Shown here: positions 61,171-64,000 of the stretch, piece by piece
How positions within the stretch are numbered: position 1 is the first letter of the stretch
How the letters are laid out: each line of letters starts with the position of its first letter
Assembly (NCBI RefSeq): GCF_023101765.2
Contig: NC_064220.1
Location: forward strand, 10,540,001 to 10,604,000
Length of the DNA stretch: 64,000 nucleotides
Direction: 5' to 3'
Source: Spodoptera frugiperda
Lineage: Eukaryota; Arthropoda; Insecta; Lepidoptera; Noctuidae
Program-made: the position numbers and the translations under genes
The notes under the pieces: model-generated
The model's database searches: none
What the model was told of the DNA's origin: nothing
Seen by the model: the letters and a program-made list of their open reading frames with translations, nothing else

Positions 61171-64000
61171 TCATAGCTGTGACGTCATCTTATTTTACGT
61201 TTATGCGAAATTATTTAAATTATGTATTTTTATTGATAATCATGACTGAAAACTCCAAACACTTAATTTATTTTTGACTGAGAAAAATGTCAAATTGTTA
61301 TTTTAACATTTTAACTTCAGCATAATATTAAGCTCTAATGTTTTAAATTATCGTATAATCTTTTATCAATTATTTTGTATTTTTGGAAACTAGTTAAAAA
61401 GCCATTACTTAAGAGTGCGATGTTATCATCAGATTCTACCATTAATTTAGCATAGCTATTAAAGAGCGAGGTAGTTACTAGGTAGCATTTAAATCACATA
61501 CAATACTTAGGTATTTTCCGATATTCTTGATGAAATTTCCATTTTTTCTTTCATAAGACCCTTCTGCTGTCGCCTGACAAACTAATTAACGTACTTTTTT
61601 GTCAAATATATCACTTTAACTGTATAATTAGCTTAAGCTGTAAAATTAGGCAGTTTTTTTCTACAAAAAATTGTGAAAAAGTTTTAGCCAATAGATGATG
61701 CAATATAGATGATGACTGCTAGTATGAACAAAAATAATGCTCAATAATCATTAGAAAAAATAATTACAAAAAAAACTAGCTTTTTAGCGTAATACCAAAA
61801 AGAAATAAAAGGCCATTGACATCGGACAGTTATTAACCCTTCAATCCCATTTCAGGGCCAATCAATCAATAAGATTACGCTGACCTACTCAAAAAGCCCT
61901 AAACTCGTCTACATAGAACCACATATTATACAAAAATTCCGTAACCAACCAAAACCATTGAATATAATATACATTGAGAAACCGGTTTCCTAAAAACAAA
62001 CACGTTGGAGTAACCTTCGTTGCCGCACTGATTGACCAAAAAACGGTCGAAACAAAAAAGTATTAGTAACATCAACTTGATTATTATGTTTTTTTACATA
62101 ATAATACCTAGCAACAATGCCCTCGATATACATAATATGCTTGGTAGATAAGGATAGAATTTCACGATAGTAAAATGCAGGAAAAAACGTGCAATGTTGC
62201 ATCTATATGGCAACGATTTTGACAGCAATTTTAAGGCTTTTTTTTTTGAGGGGCGATAATCATCAAATAGCTTCTCCCGCCATGAGTGAGGCGAGAGGGA
62301 GTATCAGACTTTTATCGACTAAAAACCACCCCGTTCCTACTCCTGCTTTGAGCTGGATCCCCGGTAGCATTTTACGTTGTCCACAGCTCCGGAGCTATTC
62401 TAAAGCTAATAGTAAAGTAATTTGATACTAAAATGAAGTAGGTACTATGTACTAAATATAGGCGTATGAGAAATGCATAAATTAAAGTTATATTTAAATA
62501 TCTAGAAGTAATAAAATCCTTAATTATGAATAAGTAGGAATAGGAAGGCTTATTACCTACGCAAGTAGGTAGTTCGGAACGGAGGTCATTCATAAATGAC
62601 GTAAAAGGCAGAACGCAAAAATTCCATTGTCAAAATTAGATTTTTAAAATAATAATAATTATAATAATCTGTGGTATATTTTTATGCATTTCCGCTGACG
62701 TTATTTTTTTATTTGCTGCTAAATATAGATAATCAATCATAGTGCTATCATAGTTTCATAGATCGTATTTACGTCAATTGAATTATAATCAAATTTAATA
62801 TAAATTAATAATTAATATTTCGCAGTGACGTAGGAACTAAACATTGAGACAAAGAAATTATTTAAATTATGTATGATTTAAAGCAACTGATAACGTCTAA
62901 CGTCATTAAAATACGTATAAAGTAATTAAAAGCCAGTTTTCTTTAAAAAGAAATGAAGACCTTCATCTTTGAAGCAGGTCAAAATAAAGCAAAGTTATAA
63001 ATTATATAATTAGTCAAGTGAATAATTCATTGATGAGATATAATGCAACCTTGGTGCGGGTCTTCCATTCATAATATTTAGGTAATGGGAAGGCATATCG
63101 TATTACTTGTATTAAGTAGGTAGTTGTATTGTAGGAAATATAATATCTTGTGTTTTCATGAGATGGCCCAGTCAATCTATTAATTGGTTAAAAATGTATG
63201 AATTAAGCACGAAATAAATTGTTGATAGCCAGAAAAGACTCTTATAGTTAATGAAGATTGAATAAATTATCCGATTGATAACTATTACCTGCAAAATTTT
63301 ACTTTTTACGGTGAAAGAAATGTATTTTTTTTATTATTATTTTAACGTTAATAAGTCTGCGTTTGGCCACCCAACCCGCTTGTTGCTACTTGGATTTTTT
63401 TACAAATTATGTTTTTGATTATTTTATAATGAAATAACATTGTTTCGAAAATTTCCAATCCGTCTTGAGCAAGCATGGTGATTAATGCTCAAATCTCCGT
63501 GTAAGAAGAGGCCTTTGCTCAGCAGTGGACACTTATAGGCTGATAATGTAGAATATGTGATGTTTTTAATGGCATTAAAACTGCTATAAGTGCTCAAAAC
63601 TTGAAAACCTATAACCAAAAATGTATCGATCCAAAAACTAGTTTTCCGATAGTGATAATAAAATAAAATATTCTTCAAACTCAAAAAATTATGAGCCCGC
63701 ACTACCGCTCAATCTAGTCAGGTATTTAAAGTACCTACCTAACTAATGACTACCTAATATTTAATACCAGTCGTTAAGAAAAAAATATGTCCTAATATAC
63801 CTCGGTAGATGACAATTTTGATAAACGTAGACCAGTTTGATTAGGATTTACTTAGTAGGTACCTTCTAGAATACAGTATCTACTACTTAGTACTACTCAC
63901 AACCTCCCATATCGTTGCAACTCCTGTAAACCAGGATCTACAGTAGATACAAACATGAAAACACCGGAACACCGAAATCCGACGCGTCCCAGGGAAATGA
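61171..64000. other. Right-hand AT-rich region without recognised gene
   Basis: No exon with family motifs was recognised on either strand; the expected prodomain exons of protease 2 were looked for (LTKFSD-like and FDW-like coding) and not found. Contents: a minus-oriented R1-like LINE tail (62235-62397), and a retroposon tail near 63455-63550 (TTGAGCAAGCATGGTGATTA, CTCAGCAGTGGACACTTATA). Confidence 0.45.
62235..62397 (-). mobile_element. R1-like LINE tail, minus orientation
   Basis: Poly(T), GAGGGGCGATAATCATCAAA, GAGTGAGGCGAGAGGGAGTA, AAACCACCCCGTTCCTACTC, then GTCCACAGCTCCGGAG on the plus strand. Confidence 0.8.

Overview
This is a lepidopteran (moth or butterfly) nuclear genome window, judged from the sequence itself: small coding exons with GT/AG introns, an AT-rich background, an arthropod-type TCAGT initiator, and a dense load of lepidopteran-type retroposons and MITEs. 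Nothing points to a bacterium, plasmid or free virus. Nearly all long open frames are chance or transposon-derived; real coding sequence had to be rebuilt exon by exon.

Five host genes are supported. (1) 4.6-11.1 kb, minus strand: a PPM/PP2C metal-dependent Ser/Thr phosphatase of the short 'MGQTLSEPVT' type, six coding exons joining in frame. (2) 15.9-29.7 kb, plus strand: tryptophan 2,3-dioxygenase (vermilion), ten exons, 416 codons with no break; it starts the kynurenine/ommochrome pathway. (3) 31.8-34.9 kb, minus strand: aldose 1-epimerase (galactose mutarotase), five exons, 363 codons. (4) 39.7-44.6 kb, minus strand: a complete cathepsin O-like papain-family protease, six exons, 367 codons. 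(5) 49.5-52.3 kb, minus strand: a second cathepsin O-like protease with the same intron phases, a tandem duplicate whose prodomain exons were not found before the right edge. The phosphatase and vermilion are head to head about 3 kb apart. The genes look functionally unrelated except for the protease pair.

The rest is mostly mobile DNA. The commonest repeat, about 150 bp beginning near GGAGCTGCGGACTACC, looks like a SINE but is continuous at 45.8-46.4 kb with the ORF end of an R1/I-type LINE, so the short copies are 5'-truncated LINE tails. Two tRNA-headed SINE families, a second retroposon tail family (family B), RTE-like tails and several hairpin MITEs are also present. From 52.4 to 61.2 kb lie four elements with exact ends: a TRIM-like LTR element with a tRNA-Trp primer site, two internally deleted hAT elements with perfect 8-bp target duplications (one ORF split by a tiny retroposon), and a second TRIM-like element with LTRs of identical length flanked by TATA.

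The most unusual host-gene feature is a 143-bp array (26618-27730) in vermilion that repeats the 3' part of exon 7 with its splice donor about eight times. Also notable is an orphan signal-peptide-like exon in vermilion intron 1.
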